From Nitrososphaerota archaeon (GTDB lineage Archaea; Thermoproteota; Nitrososphaeria; Nitrososphaerales; Nitrosopumilaceae): DNA of 5,938 nt. A model generated the notes under the pieces. That model ran no database searches, was not told where the DNA came from, and was given only the letters and a program-made list of their open reading frames with translations. Every line of letters starts with the position of its first letter. The stretch's first letter is position 1. A program made the position numbers and the translations under genes. The stretch spans positions 1 through 5,938 of the forward strand of contig JACZUQ010000011.1 of assembly GCA_022573065.1 (NCBI GenBank), written 5' to 3'. Positions 5,256-5,938 of the stretch are shown here, piece by piece.

Positions 5256-5909
5256 CTAAATACTCAATGCTAATAAAATGAATGAATCTGAAACTTCCTG
5301 GCATTTATCTGCCATTTCTTCTATTCCCTCTACTACGTCTTTAATTAATAGAAGCTCCTTTGTATTTGTTATTTCAGTTAAGATCTTGATTGTTATCTGT
5401 CGATATTTTGTATCAATTTCTCTTTCAATTTTCTGAGTCTCTTGAGCAAGATCAATCGATTTTGAGGAATCTGCATTGAGACTACGAATAATTTCGTTTA
5501 GCTTGTAAACTTGATCTACAACTAACTCAATAAGTTCAGTAATATCTTCATCTAGCTTTGCAGTCTTTAGGGTGACAGGTTTGATATTAGATAATTTGAA
5601 TGAAATGCCAGTAATGTATCCAGCAATTTCATCCATAGTATATGCAGTATTTAGCAAATTCTCCCTATTCATAATTAGGCCTCCAACATCTGCAACATCA
5701 CGTGTAATTTTTCTTCGAAGAGATTCTACCTCGTCTTCAATATTGACAATTTGTTCAATTGTATGTTTAATCTCACTTTTGTTTTTCTTCGTCATTAATT
5801 CTGGTAGTGTAGCCAAACTTCTTGAGGCATTTAAAATTCTATTAATCTCATCTTGCAAAACTGCAATTGCTTTTCTTTTTGCCTGTACCTCTAATTCCCC
5901 ACTATACAT
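5256..5909 (-). CDS. PhoU-like (DUF47 family) protein
   Basis: The 217-residue protein is almost wholly helical and has the two-repeat PhoU fold pattern. The first repeat includes VNIEDEVESLRRKI (55-68); the second includes KIEREIDTKYRQI and a C-terminal IEEMADKCQEVSDSFILLAL with the E-x3-D type metal-binding motif (about 197-201 on). The matching motif of the first repeat (MDEIAGYIT) is degenerate. DUF47/PhoU-like proteins are cytoplasmic and usually accompany phosphate transporters of the Pit type, modulating uptake; no transporter gene is visible here, although sequence beyond 5938 is unknown. The ATG at 5909 is the start: an in-frame stop lies 18 bases upstream. Its TAG touches the TTG of endA, so the pair should be co-transcribed, with endA translation probably coupled to it. 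Family is well supported; the specific partner is unknown. Confidence 0.85.
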   Translation of the reverse strand: MYSGELEVQAKRKAIAVLQDEINRILNASRSLATLPELMTKKNKSEIKHTIEQIVNIEDEVESLRRKITRDVADVGGLIMNRENLLNTAYTMDEIAGYITGISFKLSNIKPVTLKTAKLDEDITELIELVVDQVYKLNEIIRSLNADSSKSIDLAQETQKIEREIDTKYRQITIKILTEITNTKELLLIKDVVEGIEEMADKCQEVSDSFILLALSI

Positions 5910-5913
5910 GTAC

Positions 5914-5929
5914 GAAATTGAATTTCAAT
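5914..5929. repeat. Two overlapping short inverted repeats upstream of the PhoU-like gene
   Basis: GAAATT-G-AATTTC (5914-5926) and ATTGAA-T-TTCAAT (5917-5929) are perfect six-base inverted repeats sharing most of their bases, placed 5 to 20 bases before the ATG at 5909. In a leaderless promoter this lies between TATA box and start, where a repressor would bind. In AT-rich DNA such repeats also arise by chance, so an operator role is only possible. Confidence 0.3.
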
Positions 5930-5938
5930 AGAAAGTTA

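Noticed and set aside
5572..5931. Plus-strand frame opposite the PhoU-like gene, hydrophobic in places.
   Set aside because: Antisense of helical, charged coding sequence often reads as hydrophobic; no promoter or start context, and the minus-strand PhoU-like protein explains the region.
1..5938. Possible tRNA, CRISPR array, transposase, phage or defence genes.
   Set aside because: No cloverleaf-type TTCGANNC arm, spaced repeats, terminal inverted repeats or relevant protein motifs were found on reading both strands.

Overview
The window looks like a piece of the chromosome of an ammonia-oxidising archaeon of the Nitrosopumilus type (Nitrososphaerota/Thaumarchaeota). The evidence is indirect: low G+C, tightly packed short operons, a homotetramer/heterotetramer-type archaeal tRNA-splicing endonuclease, a PhoU-like protein of the archaeal DUF47 kind, GTG and TTG starts, and at least one AT-rich TATA-like box centred about 28 bases before a start codon with no clear ribosome binding site, as expected of leaderless archaeal transcripts. 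No rRNA, tRNA, CRISPR array, insertion sequence or phage gene was seen. This reads as ordinary core-type chromosome carrying several poorly characterised genes.

Layout. Bases 1-1813 hold three plus-strand genes: the 3' part of a DUF192 protein, a membrane-anchored extracytoplasmic protein with four cysteines and no recognised family, and a TauE/SafE-type anion exporter. Bases 1785-4020 hold a two-gene minus-strand operon: a 592-residue double short-chain dehydrogenase/reductase (SDR) followed one base later by a small MaoC-like hotdog protein. Bases 4021-4107 are a divergent promoter region. Bases 4108-4722 hold two small plus-strand genes of unknown function, three bases apart. Bases 4719-5909 hold a minus-strand pair: a PhoU/DUF47-like protein followed directly (stop codon touching start codon) by the tRNA-splicing endonuclease.

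The most interesting part is the SDR/hotdog pair. The SDR protein has the same general two-SDR layout as the N-terminal, malonate-semialdehyde-reducing half of the bifunctional malonyl-CoA reductase of Chloroflexus, and organisms of this group fix carbon by a 3-hydroxypropionate/4-hydroxybutyrate cycle. However, its catalytic YxxxK motif reads YxxxQ, its second SDR domain has lost both the glycine motif and the catalytic pair, and the partner hotdog protein contains no histidine at all, so it cannot have the usual MaoC catalytic Asp/His pair. Either this is a non-canonical enzyme or a binding/regulatory pair derived from enzymes of acyl metabolism. The remaining operons link phosphate-type regulation with tRNA splicing only by co-transcription; no functional link is visible.
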